Assembly: GCF_000425845.1 (NCBI RefSeq)
Contig: NZ_KE384465.1
Span: 1 to 40,701, forward strand
Direction of reading: 5' to 3'
Source: Jeotgalicoccus psychrophilus DSM 19085
GTDB taxonomy: Bacteria > Bacillota > Bacilli > Staphylococcales > Salinicoccaceae
DNA length: 40,701 nucleotides
Within the stretch, counting starts at the first letter, position 1. Each line of letters starts with the position of its first letter. The position numbers and the translations under genes were made by a program. A model generated the notes under the pieces. That model was given only the letters and a program-made list of their open reading frames with translations. It did no database searches and was not told the origin of the DNA. Positions 27,747 through 37,465 of this stretch are shown piece after piece.

Positions 27747-28921
27747 ATACTGTAAGAATTATCGGACTCGGCACATCGGATACAGATAAAATGCCGCTTG
27801 GCATTTATAAAGAGCTTAAAAATACGAAGAAATTATTCGTGCGCACGATGGATCATCCGGCAGTTGCAATGCTGCAGGATGAAGGCGTGGAAATTACGAG
27901 CTTTGATTCGTACTACGAGCGCGAAGACACGTTTCAGGATACGTATGAAGAGATTACAACAGCATTGCTGACAGCTGCCAGAACGGAAGATGTACTCTAC
28001 GCTGTCCCGGGTCACCCGATGGTCTATGAGACGACGACAGAGCGTCTTCTTGAAGCGGCGGACAGAGGCGAAGTGAATGTTGAAATTGCCGGGGGCCAGA
28101 GTTTTATCGACGATGTGATTACGGCACTTAAAATACCAGTGAATGAAAACTTCCAGCTGCTGGACGGCACAGCGCTCGATATGCGGGATCTCGATTACCG
28201 TAAACATACGCTGATTACGCAAGTCTACGATCAGCTGTCTGTCAGCGAAGTAAAAGTAACACTGCTGGAGTACTATGATTATGATGCGCTGGTATATTTA
28301 GTCGATAAAGCAGGGAGTGCCGATGAAAACATTATCGAAAGTACAATTGCCGAGATAGACTTCCATGTACCGGATTCGAATCTCCTGTGCATGTTTATGC
28401 CAAAAGTATCCGGGGAAATGTATGAGAACAAAACAATCGGACATATGATCAATGTATTCGATACACTTGTCGGCGAAGACGGCTGTCCATGGGATAATAC
28501 ACAGACTCATGAATCGCTGGAACGCTACCTTCTGGAAGAATCATACGAAGTAATCGAAGCGATTGAAAAGCAGGATGATGACGGACTGGTAGAAGAGCTC
28601 GGGGATATCCTGCTCCAGGTTGCACTGCATGCAGCAATCGGCAAAAAAGACGGCTACTTTGATTTTTATGACGTGCTCAGTTCGCTGAATAAGAAAGTAG
28701 TGCATCGTCACCCGCATGTTTTCGGCAATGCTACAGTGAACAATATGGATGAGCTGAATGAAGTCTGGGCGAAAGCTAAAGCAGCAGAAGGCAAGAAACC
28801 AAAAGTTAAGCATGAAAAAGAATATGCGGTATCGGTATTGAAGTGGATGAAGGAAACAATTCATCATGAGAAACCGCTGAATGAAATTATTACAGAGGAT
28901 GATATTCATGAGACTCGATAA
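27743..28921 (+). CDS. mazG: MazG nucleotide pyrophosphohydrolase with methylase-like N-domain (YabN)
   Basis: A 392-aa two-domain protein. Residues 1-210 have a tetrapyrrole-methylase-like fold (IIGLGTSDTDKMP, YAVPGHPMVYE). Residues about 230-360 form MazG with DGCPWDNTQTHESL and the EExxE / ExxD metal ligands (LLEESYEVIEA, VEELGDILLQ). MazG hydrolyses non-canonical or excess NTPs and influences (p)ppGpp in E. coli. It is similar in size to the staphylococcal protein. The start overlaps the mfd stop directly, with GGAGGCAG ahead; no flippase or spoVT gene lies between them. Confidence 0.95.
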   Translation: MNTVRIIGLGTSDTDKMPLGIYKELKNTKKLFVRTMDHPAVAMLQDEGVEITSFDSYYEREDTFQDTYEEITTALLTAARTEDVLYAVPGHPMVYETTTERLLEAADRGEVNVEIAGGQSFIDDVITALKIPVNENFQLLDGTALDMRDLDYRKHTLITQVYDQLSVSEVKVTLLEYYDYDALVYLVDKAGSADENIIESTIAEIDFHVPDSNLLCMFMPKVSGEMYENKTIGHMINVFDTLVGEDGCPWDNTQTHESLERYLLEESYEVIEAIEKQDDDGLVEELGDILLQVALHAAIGKKDGYFDFYDVLSSLNKKVVHRHPHVFGNATVNNMDELNEVWAKAKAAEGKKPKVKHEKEYAVSVLKWMKETIHHEKPLNEIITEDDIHETR

Positions 28922-29180
28922 ATTTTTAAAAGTATCAAGAATTATTAAACGCCGCACGCTCGCGAAAGAAATCAGTGACGAGGGCCGAATTGAAGTGAAT
29001 GGCCGCGCAGCTAAAGCAAGTACTGCACTTGCTGCCGGCGATACGCTTAAAATTCGTTTCGGACGCAGTATTATGACGTACGAAATACTGGAATTAAATG
29101 AAAAAGCGAAAAAAGAAGAAGCGGAACGTATGTACAAAGTTCTAAATGAAGAGAAAATTGAAAAAGAATCAGATTTTTAA
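28908..29180 (+). CDS. rqcP: S4-domain ribosome quality-control factor RqcP
   Basis: A 90-aa protein with one S4 RNA-binding domain (MRLDKFLKVSRIIKRRTLAK, then GRIEVNGR). It corresponds to B. subtilis YabO/RqcP, which acts with RqcH on stalled 50S subunits during alanine tailing. The start ATG 28908 has AGAGGATG upstream and lies inside the mazG end; the frame extends nine codons further without support. It sits next to mazG and divIC as in Bacillus. Confidence 0.93.
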   Translation: MRLDKFLKVSRIIKRRTLAKEISDEGRIEVNGRAAKASTALAAGDTLKIRFGRSIMTYEILELNEKAKKEEAERMYKVLNEEKIEKESDF

Positions 29181-29257
29181 TAGATTGTCACCTATTTTTC
29201 CTGTATCTTGTATATAATAGATAGTGAATACAAGACTAAAAGATTGGATGTGACAAT

Positions 29258-29647
29258 GTGAGCAACAAGGTAGTCCGGCTCCTGAATAACTATACGAAAA
29301 AACGCGATAGCGAAAAGAAGCAGTTAGCGAGTGAATCACGTGTGTCACGCCGCCGTACGATGTTCTTTGGAGGTATCCTTCTCGGGGTCGCCATTGTACT
29401 TCTGCTCGTGGCATTCAATCAGAAACAGGCAAATGAAGAACTGCATAACGAAGTACTGGCAACCACTGAAGTGCTTGAAGATAAAAATAAACAGCACTCC
29501 GATCTGGAACAGCAGATCAGACAGCTTAACGATGATAATTACATTCTGCGCATCGCACGCAGTGAATTCTTTTTATCGGAAGAAGGAGAATTGATCTTTA
29601 ATCTTCCTGATCAAGAGGAAAAAGAACAGCAGCAGGGTGAAGAATAA
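29258..29647 (+). CDS. divIC: Septum formation initiator DivIC
   Basis: A 129-aa bitopic membrane protein: a basic cytoplasmic N-terminus (1-33), one transmembrane helix at about 34-53 (FFGGILLGVAIVLLLVAF), and an extracellular coiled coil (55-92) ending with the DivIC/FtsB segment ARSEFFLSEEGELIF. The last 15 residues are Glu/Gln-rich. It works with DivIB and FtsL in division. Start is GTG 29258 after GGATGTGA; the overlapping ATG leads straight to a stop. A TATAAT at 29213-29218 may be its -10. Confidence 0.94.
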   Translation: MSNKVVRLLNNYTKKRDSEKKQLASESRVSRRRTMFFGGILLGVAIVLLLVAFNQKQANEELHNEVLATTEVLEDKNKQHSDLEQQIRQLNDDNYILRIARSEFFLSEEGELIFNLPDQEEKEQQQGEE

Positions 29648-29676
29648 TCATTGCTTATATAATGATTATTCTTTTA
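29641..29676 (+). terminator. Terminator overlapping the divIC stop codon
   Basis: A perfect 11-bp inverted repeat (GAATAATCATT with AATGATTATTC, eight-base loop) contains the divIC stop codon and is followed by TTTTATTTA. It is AT-rich, so termination may be partial. Confidence 0.65.
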
Positions 29677-29728
29677 TTTAATGGTAATATAGAAATGTAT
29701 AATGATTTTGGGAGGATAATAATAAGAT

Positions 29729-30109
29729 ATGTCAGTTGAAGCGGGCAGTAAAGTAATCGGCAAAGTAACAGGAATCAAACCATTTGGTGCATTTGTTCAA
29801 TTGCCAGGCGGCAAAACAGGATTAGTTCATATTAGTGAAGTAGCAGATAAGTACGTAGAAGACATCAACGAACATTTAAAAGTCGGAGATGAAATCGAAG
29901 TCAAGGTGCTAACGATCGGTGACGATAATAAGATAAGCTTATCGATTAAAAAAGCGCAGGATAAACCAAAACCGAAACCACGTGTGAAAACACCATCTCC
30001 GGAAGACTTTGAAAAGAAATTAACAGGTTTTCTGAAAGACAGTGAAGAAAGAATGTCTACAATTAAAAGACAAACTGAATCACGTCGCGGCGGCGGCGGT
30101 CGTAAATAA
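29729..30109 (+). CDS. S1-domain RNA-binding protein (YabR-like)
   Basis: A 126-aa protein with one S1 domain at residues 1-73 (GSKVIGKVTGIKPFGAFVQL, GLVHISEVAD, NKISLSIKK). A Pro/Lys-rich linker and a basic Gly/Arg tail (RRGGGGRK) likely add RNA contacts. It corresponds to B. subtilis YabR, which has the same position after divIC; its role is not firmly known. GGGAGG is about 12 bases from the start, a rather long spacing. TATAAT at 29698-29703 could be the -10 of its own promoter. Confidence 0.9.
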   Translation: MSVEAGSKVIGKVTGIKPFGAFVQLPGGKTGLVHISEVADKYVEDINEHLKVGDEIEVKVLTIGDDNKISLSIKKAQDKPKPKPRVKTPSPEDFEKKLTGFLKDSEERMSTIKRQTESRRGGGGRK

Positions 30110-30119
30110 TCAAATTAAG

Positions 30120-30148
30120 AGGCCGGAGCAATTCGCTCTAGCCTTTTT
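30120..30148 (+). terminator. Terminator after the S1-domain gene
   Basis: AGGCCGGAGC pairs with GCTCTAGCCT (one mismatch and one G-U pair, loop AATTC), followed by TTTTT. Confidence 0.75.
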
Positions 30149-30180
30149 ATTATTTATTTGGAATAAGGAGGCGGTGAACG

Positions 30181-31437
30181 ATGGAACTGAAGATCGATAC
30201 TGCGTGGGACGTGGATGACGATATCGCACTGGCGCTGTCGGGCGGCATAGATTCTATGGTGCTGTATCACCTCCTGACCAATGAATACAAACATACATAT
30301 AATGAATTGATGGTCATTCACGTCAATCACAATGTCAGAGAAGCATCAAAAGAAGAAGCGGTATATATAAAAAACATGACTCAAGAAGACGGTGTCTGCT
30401 GTGAAACGGCGGTGCTGAATTTCACAGAAGGCTTTTCGCAGGACGCGGGCAGAGTAAAACGCTACGAATTTTTCCGCAGTGTGCTGGAAGATTCAAAAAT
30501 CAGCTTTTTACTGATGGGGCATCATCGGGATGACCAGTATGAAACTGTGCTGCAGCAGCTCTTGACCGGACGTCACCTGTACGGGAATTTAGGGATTCCC
30601 GCAATGCGGGACAAAGGAGCCTATACGATTGTCCGTCCGTTTACGAAAGTGACTAAAGCGGATATTCAGTCATACCAGGAATTGCATAACATCACGTACT
30701 TTGAAGATGCGAGCAACTCGGGTGATGATTATACGAGGAACTATGTGAGACATCATATTATTCCCAAGATAAAACAATCAGCTGCACTGGATATCGGACA
30801 GCTGGATTATGTCAGGGAAGATATGAATGAACTCAGTGATTTTGCTTATAATTACGCTGAAGAATTTATCGAGGGAAAGAACAGCAAGCTGTCTAGACGC
30901 GAATATATGAAACATAGCGCAATAATCAGAAGGTATATTCTGACGGTAATGCTGAACAAACGAGGGGTGCGGATCAGCCGTCAGGCACTGGACTCGCTCG
31001 ACGCCGTCCTTCGGGGAACGGTTGCTCAGACTGTATTTGATGCAGGACATGCCGCTGTGCATATTGAATACGACTGTTTTTATACAAAAACAGCAAAAGA
31101 AGAGCCGGTGAAATCCCGTTTATCTATTGAGCATAACGGCGAGTTTATTTATAATGACTATCATATTACTGTTAACTTGCCGGAGTCTGAACTGCCGCTG
31201 ACACTGCGTATGAAGTCAGCGGGTGACAAAGTTCATATTGACAACGTCGGCACGAAAAAAATCAGCCGGCTGTTTATCGATAAAAAAATTCCGGCGGATG
31301 AACGGCTGAAAATGCCGGTTGCGGTAAATTCACACGGTATTATTATTGCAGTTGGAACAATTTATAATATAATTGAACCATCTGAAAACAGACTATTAAG
31401 AATTACGAAGGAGTTTAATGATGACAATTCAAAATGA
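30181..31437 (+). CDS. tilS: tRNA(Ile)-lysidine synthase
   Basis: TilS converts C34 of the minor tRNA(Ile) to lysidine, so that it reads AUA. The 418-aa enzyme has the PP-loop ALSGGIDSM (S20-S25), the GHHRDDQ motif, DASNSGDDYTRNYVRH, and a C-terminal domain (LTLRMKSAGDKVHI). AGGAGGCGGTG precedes ATG 30181. The stop lies inside hpt, so both are coupled; in B. subtilis TilS and HprT have been reported to interact and act on ftsH expression, the next gene. Confidence 0.96.
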   Translation: MELKIDTAWDVDDDIALALSGGIDSMVLYHLLTNEYKHTYNELMVIHVNHNVREASKEEAVYIKNMTQEDGVCCETAVLNFTEGFSQDAGRVKRYEFFRSVLEDSKISFLLMGHHRDDQYETVLQQLLTGRHLYGNLGIPAMRDKGAYTIVRPFTKVTKADIQSYQELHNITYFEDASNSGDDYTRNYVRHHIIPKIKQSAALDIGQLDYVREDMNELSDFAYNYAEEFIEGKNSKLSRREYMKHSAIIRRYILTVMLNKRGVRISRQALDSLDAVLRGTVAQTVFDAGHAAVHIEYDCFYTKTAKEEPVKSRLSIEHNGEFIYNDYHITVNLPESELPLTLRMKSAGDKVHIDNVGTKKISRLFIDKKIPADERLKMPVAVNSHGIIIAVGTIYNIIEPSENRLLRITKEFNDDNSK

Positions 31438-31963
31438 TATAAGCGAGATTGTGTTATCGGTTGAAGATATAGAAACAATTAACAAAAATCTCGGCGAACG
31501 TATTACGAACGACTACGAAGGTAAAAAGCCGGTGCTGGTAGGACTCCTGAAAGGTTCTATTATGTTCATGGCAGATTTAATTAAACATATCGATACACAT
31601 ATGGAAATTGATTTTATGGATGTTTCGAGCTACGTCGGCACTAAATCGACAGGAGAAGTAAAAATCCTGAAAGATCTATCTACATCTGTAGAAGGCAGAC
31701 ATATAATTATCGTCGAAGACATCGTAGAAACAGGCACAACTTTAAACTCCATCATCGAATTTTTAACGTACCGCAAAGCGGCATCAATTGAAATTGTAAC
31801 GCTGCTCGACAAACCGGTACCTGAAAGAAAACTTAATGTTGAAGTGAAGTACATCGGAACTAAAATTCCTGACGGCTTCGTCGTCGGCTACGGACTTGAT
31901 TTCGATCAGCAATACCGCAATCTGCCGTATATCGGATTATTAAAACCTGAATTTTACAGTTAA
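31421..31963 (+). CDS. hpt: Hypoxanthine-guanine phosphoribosyltransferase
   Basis: A purine-salvage PRTase of about 180 aa. It contains VGLLKGSIMFMADLI, IDFMDVSSYVGT, the PRPP motif IIIVEDIVETGTTL and the C-terminal PDGFVVGYGLDF. ATG 31421 is seven bases after AAGGAG (31408-31413); the preceding ATG at 31418 is also possible. It overlaps tilS by 17 bases and stands before ftsH as in Bacillus and Staphylococcus. Confidence 0.97.
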   Translation: MTIQNDISEIVLSVEDIETINKNLGERITNDYEGKKPVLVGLLKGSIMFMADLIKHIDTHMEIDFMDVSSYVGTKSTGEVKILKDLSTSVEGRHIIIVEDIVETGTTLNSIIEFLTYRKAASIEIVTLLDKPVPERKLNVEVKYIGTKIPDGFVVGYGLDFDQQYRNLPYIGLLKPEFYS

Positions 31964-32035
31964 ATCATATGAGTGGAAGTTACAGGGAATTTTTGTTACT
32001 ATTTTTTGTAATGCATTAGAAATGGAGGATTACGG

Positions 32036-34135
32036 ATGCCGAAAAATACTGGCCGTAACATATTACTTATAGCCATTCTAACAGTTGTTATGTTTGGTAT
32101 TTTCCAACGCTTTAATGGCACTGGCGCTACAGAAGAAGAATTGCAGTATAATGAATTCTTAAACGCGCTTGAGGCCGGAGAAGTTGCTGAATTAACGATT
32201 CAGCCAGAGAATAACGTTTATTTAATTACAGGTCGCTTAGCTGACCAGGACGAACAGGAGTCATTTACTTCTGTAGTTCCATACAATAGTGCATCTGATT
32301 TAGACCAGATTACGGATACAGCCCGCAGTCAGGAAGGTCTGTCATTAACGGTTGCACCAGAAGAAGAACCAAGTCCATGGGCAAGTATGCTTGTGACTTT
32401 CGTTCCATTATTACTTATATTCTTCCTCTTTATCTTCCTTATGAGCCGTGCTCAGGGCGGCGGAGGCGGCGGCGGTAAAATGATGAACTTCGGCAAGAGT
32501 AAAGCGAAGCTTCATGAAAAAGACAAATCAAATGTAAAATTTGATGATGTCGCCGGTGCCGATGAAGAAAAAGCAGAACTTGTAGAAGTTGTAGACTTCT
32601 TAAAAGATCCGCGCAGATTCGACAGAATTGGTGCTCGTATTCCTAAAGGGGTACTGTTAGTCGGTCCGCCGGGTACAGGTAAAACTCTTATCGCACGTGC
32701 GGTTGCAGGTGAAGCTGGTGTACCGTTCTTCTCAATCAGTGGTTCGGACTTCGTCGAAATGTTCGTCGGTGTCGGTGCGTCACGTGTACGTGACCTGTTT
32801 GAAAATGCGAAGAAAAATGCGCCATGTATTATCTTTATCGATGAGATTGACGCTGTAGGGCGTCAGCGTGGTGCAGGTGTCGGCGGCGGTCATGATGAGC
32901 GTGAGCAGACACTTAACCAGCTGCTTGTTGAAATGGATGGATTCGCAGCAAACGAAGGCGTTATTATGATTGCAGCGACTAACCGTCCTGATATTCTTGA
33001 CCCTGCGCTCCTGCGTCCGGGACGTTTTGACAGACAGATTCAAGTTGGCCGTCCGGATGTTAAAGGACGTGAAGCGGTACTTAAAGTACATGCCCGCAAT
33101 AAGCCTTTAGATGATACAGTCGATCTTGCAGCAGTTGCACAGCGTACGCCTGGATTCTCAGGTGCAGACCTTGAGAACCTCTTAAACGAAGCGGCACTTG
33201 TTGCTGCCCGTGAAGGCAAGAAGAAAATTGATATGCGTGATGTTGATGAAGCATCAGACCGTGTTATCGCAGGACCGGCTAAGAAGAGCCGTGTCATGAG
33301 TAAGAAAGAACGTAATATCGTCGCTTATCACGAAGCGGGACATACTGTTATCGGTATGGTGCTGGATGATGCAGAGACAGTGCACAAAGTTACAATCGTA
33401 CCGCGCGGCCAGGCCGGCGGTTATGCAGTAATGCTTCCGAAAGAAGACCGTTACTTCATGACTAAGCCTGAGCTGGAAGATAAAATTGTCGGTCTTCTCG
33501 GAGGACGTGTTTCTGAAGAAATTACATTTGGTGAAGTTTCTACAGGTGCACATAATGACTTCCAGAGAACGACAGGCATTGCACGCAGCATGGTCACTGA
33601 ATACGGTATGAGTGACAGACTCGGACCGATTCAATTCGGTGAATCAAACGGCCAGGTATTCCTAGGTAAAGAGATGTCGAATGACTCGAACTACTCAGAC
33701 AGCATCGCTTACGAAATTGACCAGGAAATGCAAAATATTGTGAAGACACAATATGAGCGCTGCCGTCAGATTCTGACTGAACATCAGGAACAGCTGAAAT
33801 TAATAGCTGAAACACTGCTTGACATTGAAACACTCGACAGAGGTCAGATTGAAGGATTGTTCTACCACGGTAAATTACCGGAACGTAATTTCGAGAATGA
33901 ACCGGTGGAAGATGAAGCAATTGCTGTCGAAAATGATTCACAGGATGACGATAAAGTCGGTGCATCTTATGATGAGGTTAAAGACAAGATGGACAGTGAA
34001 GATGCTGATGAACAAAACAGTCAGGAAGAACAGCCTGAAGAACGTCCGGAAATGGTGGAACCGCCAAAACCGGACACTGACACTGAAGACAATCGTCCAG
34101 TGGATAGAAATAACGATGATCAGAACAACAGATAG
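32036..34135 (+). CDS. ftsH: ATP-dependent zinc metalloprotease FtsH
   Basis: A membrane-bound AAA+ protease of 699 aa. Two transmembrane helices (about 8-25 and 117-137) flank an extracellular segment. The AAA domain has Walker A GPPGTGKT (210-217), Walker B IIFIDEID and the second region of homology with [12 protein letters not shown]. The protease has the zinc site HEAGH (432-436). A Gly-rich linker (GGGGGGG) follows helix 2. The last 75 or so residues are strongly acidic and probably disordered. GGAGG precedes the start; a promoter is not obvious. Confidence 0.98.
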   Translation: MPKNTGRNILLIAILTVVMFGIFQRFNGTGATEEELQYNEFLNALEAGEVAELTIQPENNVYLITGRLADQDEQESFTSVVPYNSASDLDQITDTARSQEGLSLTVAPEEEPSPWASMLVTFVPLLLIFFLFIFLMSRAQGGGGGGGKMMNFGKSKAKLHEKDKSNVKFDDVAGADEEKAELVEVVDFLKDPRRFDRIGARIPKGVLLVGPPGTGKTLIARAVAGEAGVPFFSISGSDFVEMFVGVGASRVRDLFENAKKNAPCIIFIDEIDAVGRQRGAGVGGGHDEREQTLNQLLVEMDGFAANEGVIMIAATNRPDILDPALLRPGRFDRQIQVGRPDVKGREAVLKVHARNKPLDDTVDLAAVAQRTPGFSGADLENLLNEAALVAAREGKKKIDMRDVDEASDRVIAGPAKKSRVMSKKERNIVAYHEAGHTVIGMVLDDAETVHKVTIVPRGQAGGYAVMLPKEDRYFMTKPELEDKIVGLLGGRVSEEITFGEVSTGAHNDFQRTTGIARSMVTEYGMSDRLGPIQFGESNGQVFLGKEMSNDSNYSDSIAYEIDQEMQNIVKTQYERCRQILTEHQEQLKLIAETLLDIETLDRGQIEGLFYHGKLPERNFENEPVEDEAIAVENDSQDDDKVGASYDEVKDKMDSEDADEQNSQEEQPEERPEMVEPPKPDTDTEDNRPVDRNNDDQNNR

Positions 34136-34142
34136 AAAACTG

Positions 34143-34168
34143 AGCTGCCTTTTGGGCAGCTTTTTTTA
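34143..34168 (+). terminator. Terminator after ftsH
   Basis: A 7-bp stem AGCTGCC / GGCAGCT with loop TTTTG is followed by a run of T residues. Confidence 0.92.
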
Positions 34169-34185
34169 TAAGGCAGGCAATGAAA

Positions 34186-34214
34186 TTGACTATCTTTGAC
34201 GTATGATTTATTAT
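34186..34214 (+). promoter_or_regulatory. Sigma-A promoter of hslO
   Basis: TTGACT (34186-34191), a 17-base spacer and TATTAT (34209-34214). A second, weaker pair (TTGACG at 34196, GATAGT at 34219) overlaps it by ten bases. No CIRCE element or other heat-shock operator is visible. Confidence 0.7.
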
Positions 34215-34277
34215 GCATGATAGTGAACATAGTTTATTATATAAAATGACAAGAATTTCCGTATGGAGGAATATAGA

Positions 34278-35150
34278 ATGAGTGATTATTTAATTAGAGG
34301 TTTAGGTCTTAACGATGAAGTAAGGATATTTGCTGTTGATACAACAGAAACTATAAATGAAGCAGTACGCCGTCACGGTTCATTACCGACAGCATCTGCT
34401 GCACTTGGACGCTCGATGAGCGCTGGTGTTATAATGGGCGCAATGCTTAAAGGTGATGACAAAGCGACAATTACAATCGAAGGCGGCGGACCGGTTGGTG
34501 CGATCGTTGTCGACAGTGACGCGCATGGACACGTCAGAGGATACCTCGGCAATCCCGAAGTACACTTTGACTTAAACGACCACGGTAAACTTGATGTGAA
34601 ACGCGCTGTCGGTACAGACGGATCTCTACGTGTAGCGAAAGATATCGGCTTAAAAGATAACTTTGTCGGTTCTGTTGAATTAATTTCAGGAGAGCTTGGA
34701 GAAGATTTTTCTTACTACTTCTATGCAAGTGAGCAGGTACCTTCAATCGTAGCGCTTGGTGTTTTAGTAAATCCTGATAATACAATACAGGCTGCAGGCG
34801 GATTCGTTATTCAGGTATTGCCGTCAGCAAGCGATGAAACAATTGAATGGCTGAATGAGCGTGCGAAAACAATGACACCGGTATCTAAACTGCTTGCGGA
34901 AGGTTTATCGCCTGAACAGGTTATCGATGAAGCAATTGGTGCAGAAAACTGGAGATCACTTGATAACATGCCGGTCAGCTTCGAATGCAGCTGTTCAAAA
35001 GAACGTTTTATCAATGCAATCAGTGCATTAGATCCACAAGATATTATGTCGATGATTAAAGAAGATGGCGGCGCGGAAGCGGATTGTCATTTCTGCCGCA
35101 ACAAAGAGTGGATTACGAAAGAAGAATTACAGGAACTTATTACACACTAA
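34278..35150 (+). CDS. hslO: Hsp33 redox-regulated chaperone
   Basis: Hsp33 is a holdase switched on by oxidation and unfolding of its zinc site. The 290-aa protein has the C-terminal zinc cysteines as CSC (FECSCSKERF) and CxxC (CHFCRN). The N-terminal core contains GRSMSAGVIMGAML and the substrate-binding sheet IEGGGPVGAIVVD. ATG 34278 is taken since an in-frame ATG at 34263 contains the GGAGG ribosome site. It has its own promoter and precedes cysK as in staphylococci. Confidence 0.96.
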   Translation: MSDYLIRGLGLNDEVRIFAVDTTETINEAVRRHGSLPTASAALGRSMSAGVIMGAMLKGDDKATITIEGGGPVGAIVVDSDAHGHVRGYLGNPEVHFDLNDHGKLDVKRAVGTDGSLRVAKDIGLKDNFVGSVELISGELGEDFSYYFYASEQVPSIVALGVLVNPDNTIQAAGGFVIQVLPSASDETIEWLNERAKTMTPVSKLLAEGLSPEQVIDEAIGAENWRSLDNMPVSFECSCSKERFINAISALDPQDIMSMIKEDGGAEADCHFCRNKEWITKEELQELITH

Positions 35151-35154
35151 ATAT

Positions 35155-35183
35155 TTGAAAAAGCAGCATTTTAATGGTATATT
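35155..35183 (+). promoter_or_regulatory. Sigma-A promoter of cysK
   Basis: TTGAAA (35155-35160), a 17-base spacer and TATATT (35178-35183) with an extended TGG just upstream of the -10. Cysteine-responsive control by CymR is known for cysK genes in relatives, but I cannot confirm its site here. Confidence 0.8.
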
Positions 35184-35220
35184 ATTCATAGTTATTAACT
35201 AGGAATAGGAGTGTTTAATT

Positions 35221-36156
35221 GTGAGCAACGTATTCAACAACATTTCAGAAGCAATCGGCAACACGCCATTAGTAAAATTAAACCAGTTAACTGAAGAGAA
35301 CAGCGCGGACGTTTATGTAAAGTTAGAATTTATGAACCCGGGAAGCTCGGTTAAAGACCGTATTGCATTGGCAATGATTGAAGCAGGGGAAGCATCAGGC
35401 GAATTAACAGCCGGTACGACAATTGTGGAACCGACAAGTGGTAACACAGGCATTGGCCTTGCTATGGTAGCAGCTTCAAAAGGTTATAAAGCAATTTTAG
35501 TAATGCCTGATACGATGAGTAAAGAGCGCCGCAACTTACTGCGTGCATATGGTGCAGAACTTGTTCTGACTCCAGGTGCAGACGGAATGAAAGGTGCAAT
35601 TAAAAAAGCAGCGGAACTTGCTGAGAAAGATAAATACTTTATGCCTCAGCAATTTGAGAATCCTGCAAACCCTGAAATTCACGCTAAAACAACTGGTAAA
35701 GAATTAGTTGAACAGGCGAATTCATCAGGCTTTACAATCGATGCATTCGTCTCAGGTATCGGCACAGGTGGAACAATCAGCGGTGCTGGTAAAGTGTTAA
35801 AAGAAAATTTTGATAATGTGAGAGTTGTTGCGGTTGAACCGACGGATTCAGCGATTTTAAGCGGGAAAGAACCTGGTCCGCATAAAATCCAGGGTATCGG
35901 TGCAGGGTTTGTTCCTAAAACACTGAACACTGATATTTATGATGAAATCATTACAATTGAAAATGAAGAATCAATGGACACTGCAAGAGAACTGGCGAAA
36001 CAAGAAGGTATCCTCGGTGGTATTTCTTCAGGCGCTGCAGTTAAAGCAGGTCTTCAAGTTGCAAAAGATCTCGGCAAAGGCAAAAATGTCGTTGTTATAC
36101 TTCCTTCAAACGGTGAAAGATATTTATCAACACCATTATTTAACTTTGAAGACTAA
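35221..36156 (+). CDS. cysK: Cysteine synthase A (O-acetylserine sulfhydrylase)
   Basis: A PLP enzyme joining O-acetylserine and sulphide to cysteine, 311 aa. The PLP lysine lies in [11 protein letters not shown], followed by the substrate loop [12 protein letters not shown] and the phosphate loop [11 protein letters not shown]. The C-terminal GGISSGAA and the closing [11 protein letters not shown] are intact. Start is GTG 35221 after AGGAGTG. It is monocistronic between a strong promoter and a strong terminator. Confidence 0.97.
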   Translation: MSNVFNNISEAIGNTPLVKLNQLTEENSADVYVKLEFMNPGSSVKDRIALAMIEAGEASGELTAGTTIVEPTSGNTGIGLAMVAASKGYKAILVMPDTMSKERRNLLRAYGAELVLTPGADGMKGAIKKAAELAEKDKYFMPQQFENPANPEIHAKTTGKELVEQANSSGFTIDAFVSGIGTGGTISGAGKVLKENFDNVRVVAVEPTDSAILSGKEPGPHKIQGIGAGFVPKTLNTDIYDEIITIENEESMDTARELAKQEGILGGISSGAAVKAGLQVAKDLGKGKNVVVILPSNGERYLSTPLFNFED

Positions 36157-36167
36157 TTAAAATAGAG

Positions 36168-36200
36168 AAAACTCCGTCTGTGATGCAGACGGAGTTTTTT
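36168..36200 (+). terminator. Terminator after cysK
   Basis: A perfect 13-bp stem (arms 36168-36180 and 36186-36198, loop TGATG) with a GC core and a terminal T-run. Confidence 0.95.
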
Positions 36201-36303
36201 GGCGTTTTGATTATTTCAAAACGGAAATATTTGGGGGAGTATTCATCTTTAAACATGTTATAATATGACTATTCAATTTATGTAAAAGCAGAGGTAGATT
36301 TTA

Positions 36304-37098
36304 ATGGAAAGACTGAAAGTGATGGGCATTTTAAACACCACGCCGGATTCATTCAGCGACGGCGGTAAATACAACTCGGTCGAGGCAGCTGTAAAGCGTG
36401 CGCTTAGAATGGTCGAAGAGGGTGTGGATATTATTGATGTCGGAGGCTATTCAACGCGTCCCGGATATACTGAAATCACAGCTGAGACGGAAATCGAACG
36501 TACGGTACCCGTAGTAAAAGCGATAAGAGAAGCCGGCGTAACCGTGGATATTTCAGTCGATACGTTCAGAAGTGAAGTTGCGCGTGCGGTACTGGAAGCG
36601 GGTGCGACGATGATTAATGATCAGTGGCGCGGTATTTTTGATGAAAAAATACTGGATGTAGTTGCGGAATTTGATGCACCGATTTTCTTAATGCACAATA
36701 ATGACCACAGCACTTATGAAAACGTCACAGAAGATATGATCAGAGAGCTGAAAGAGTCAGCTGCCCTCGCGTTAAAACACGGTGTTAAAAAAGAAAATAT
36801 CTGGCTGGATCCGGGTATCGGTTTTGTTAAATCGAGAGAAGAAGAAATAGAAGTGATGCGAAACCTTGAGCAACTTACAGCTGAAGGCTACCCGGTACTC
36901 CTCGCAACGAGCAGAAAGCGCATGGTCAAAGAACTGATCGGCGGAGAAACTGATGCTGACGACCGTGATGCAGGCACGCTTGCAACGACAATTATTGGAA
37001 TTGAAGCAGGCGTTAAAGCGGTCAGAGTTCACAATGTGAAAATGAACCGTCAGGCAGCAGATGTCTATATGAAACTAAAAGGTGATATTAATGGATAA
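36304..37098 (+). CDS. folP: Dihydropteroate synthase
   Basis: It condenses p-aminobenzoate with the pterin diphosphate; the sulphonamide target. The 264-aa TIM barrel has GILNTTPDSFSDGG, the DVGGYSTRPG loop, WLDPGIGF and the C-terminal RVHNV. Ser/Arg residues of the usual loops are present; resistance cannot be judged. GAGGTAG precedes ATG 36304. It overlaps folB by 8 bases. Confidence 0.97.
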   Translation: MERLKVMGILNTTPDSFSDGGKYNSVEAAVKRALRMVEEGVDIIDVGGYSTRPGYTEITAETEIERTVPVVKAIREAGVTVDISVDTFRSEVARAVLEAGATMINDQWRGIFDEKILDVVAEFDAPIFLMHNNDHSTYENVTEDMIRELKESAALALKHGVKKENIWLDPGIGFVKSREEEIEVMRNLEQLTAEGYPVLLATSRKRMVKELIGGETDADDRDAGTLATTIIGIEAGVKAVRVHNVKMNRQAADVYMKLKGDING

Positions 37099-37465
37099 AA
37101 TTCATATTAACGGAATAAAAACGTACGCTTATCACGGTGCGATTCAGGAAGAGCGTGTACTCGGGCAGTATTTTATTACCGATCTTGTGCTGCACCTTGA
37201 TTTAACGAACGCATCAAAAACCGATGATCTGTCGGAAACTGTACATTACGGTGAAGTTTATAATCTGGTGGCAGAGATTGTTAAAGGCGAGCCGGTAAGT
37301 TTAATTGAACGTCTGGCGGGGAAAATCAATGCGGAATTATTTGACCGGTATGATAAAATAATAGAGGTAGAAACAACTATTACTAAACCTAATCCACCAA
37401 TAGATGGAAATTATGACAGCGTGGCAATCACGCTGCACGGAAAGCGGGAAACATCATGGCAATAG
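37091..37465 (+). CDS. folB: Dihydroneopterin aldolase
   Basis: It cleaves dihydroneopterin to 6-hydroxymethyl-dihydropterin. The 124-aa protein begins DKIHINGIKTYAYHGAIQEE with the conserved YHG, and has LIERLAGKI and TITKPNPPIDG. ATG 37091 follows AAAGGTGAT; a GTG at 37082 lies inside that site. It is coupled by overlap to folP and folK. Confidence 0.96.
   Translation: MDKIHINGIKTYAYHGAIQEERVLGQYFITDLVLHLDLTNASKTDDLSETVHYGEVYNLVAEIVKGEPVSLIERLAGKINAELFDRYDKIIEVETTITKPNPPIDGNYDSVAITLHGKRETSWQ

Noticed and set aside
28541-29137. Long minus-strand open frame opposite mazG and rqcP
   Set aside because: It is fully antisense to two well-supported genes, lacks a ribosome site and has a Phe/Ile/Leu-rich composition typical of a shadow frame.
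33254-33965. Minus-strand open frames opposite ftsH
   Set aside because: They lie antisense to the conserved protease domain and show no family motif.
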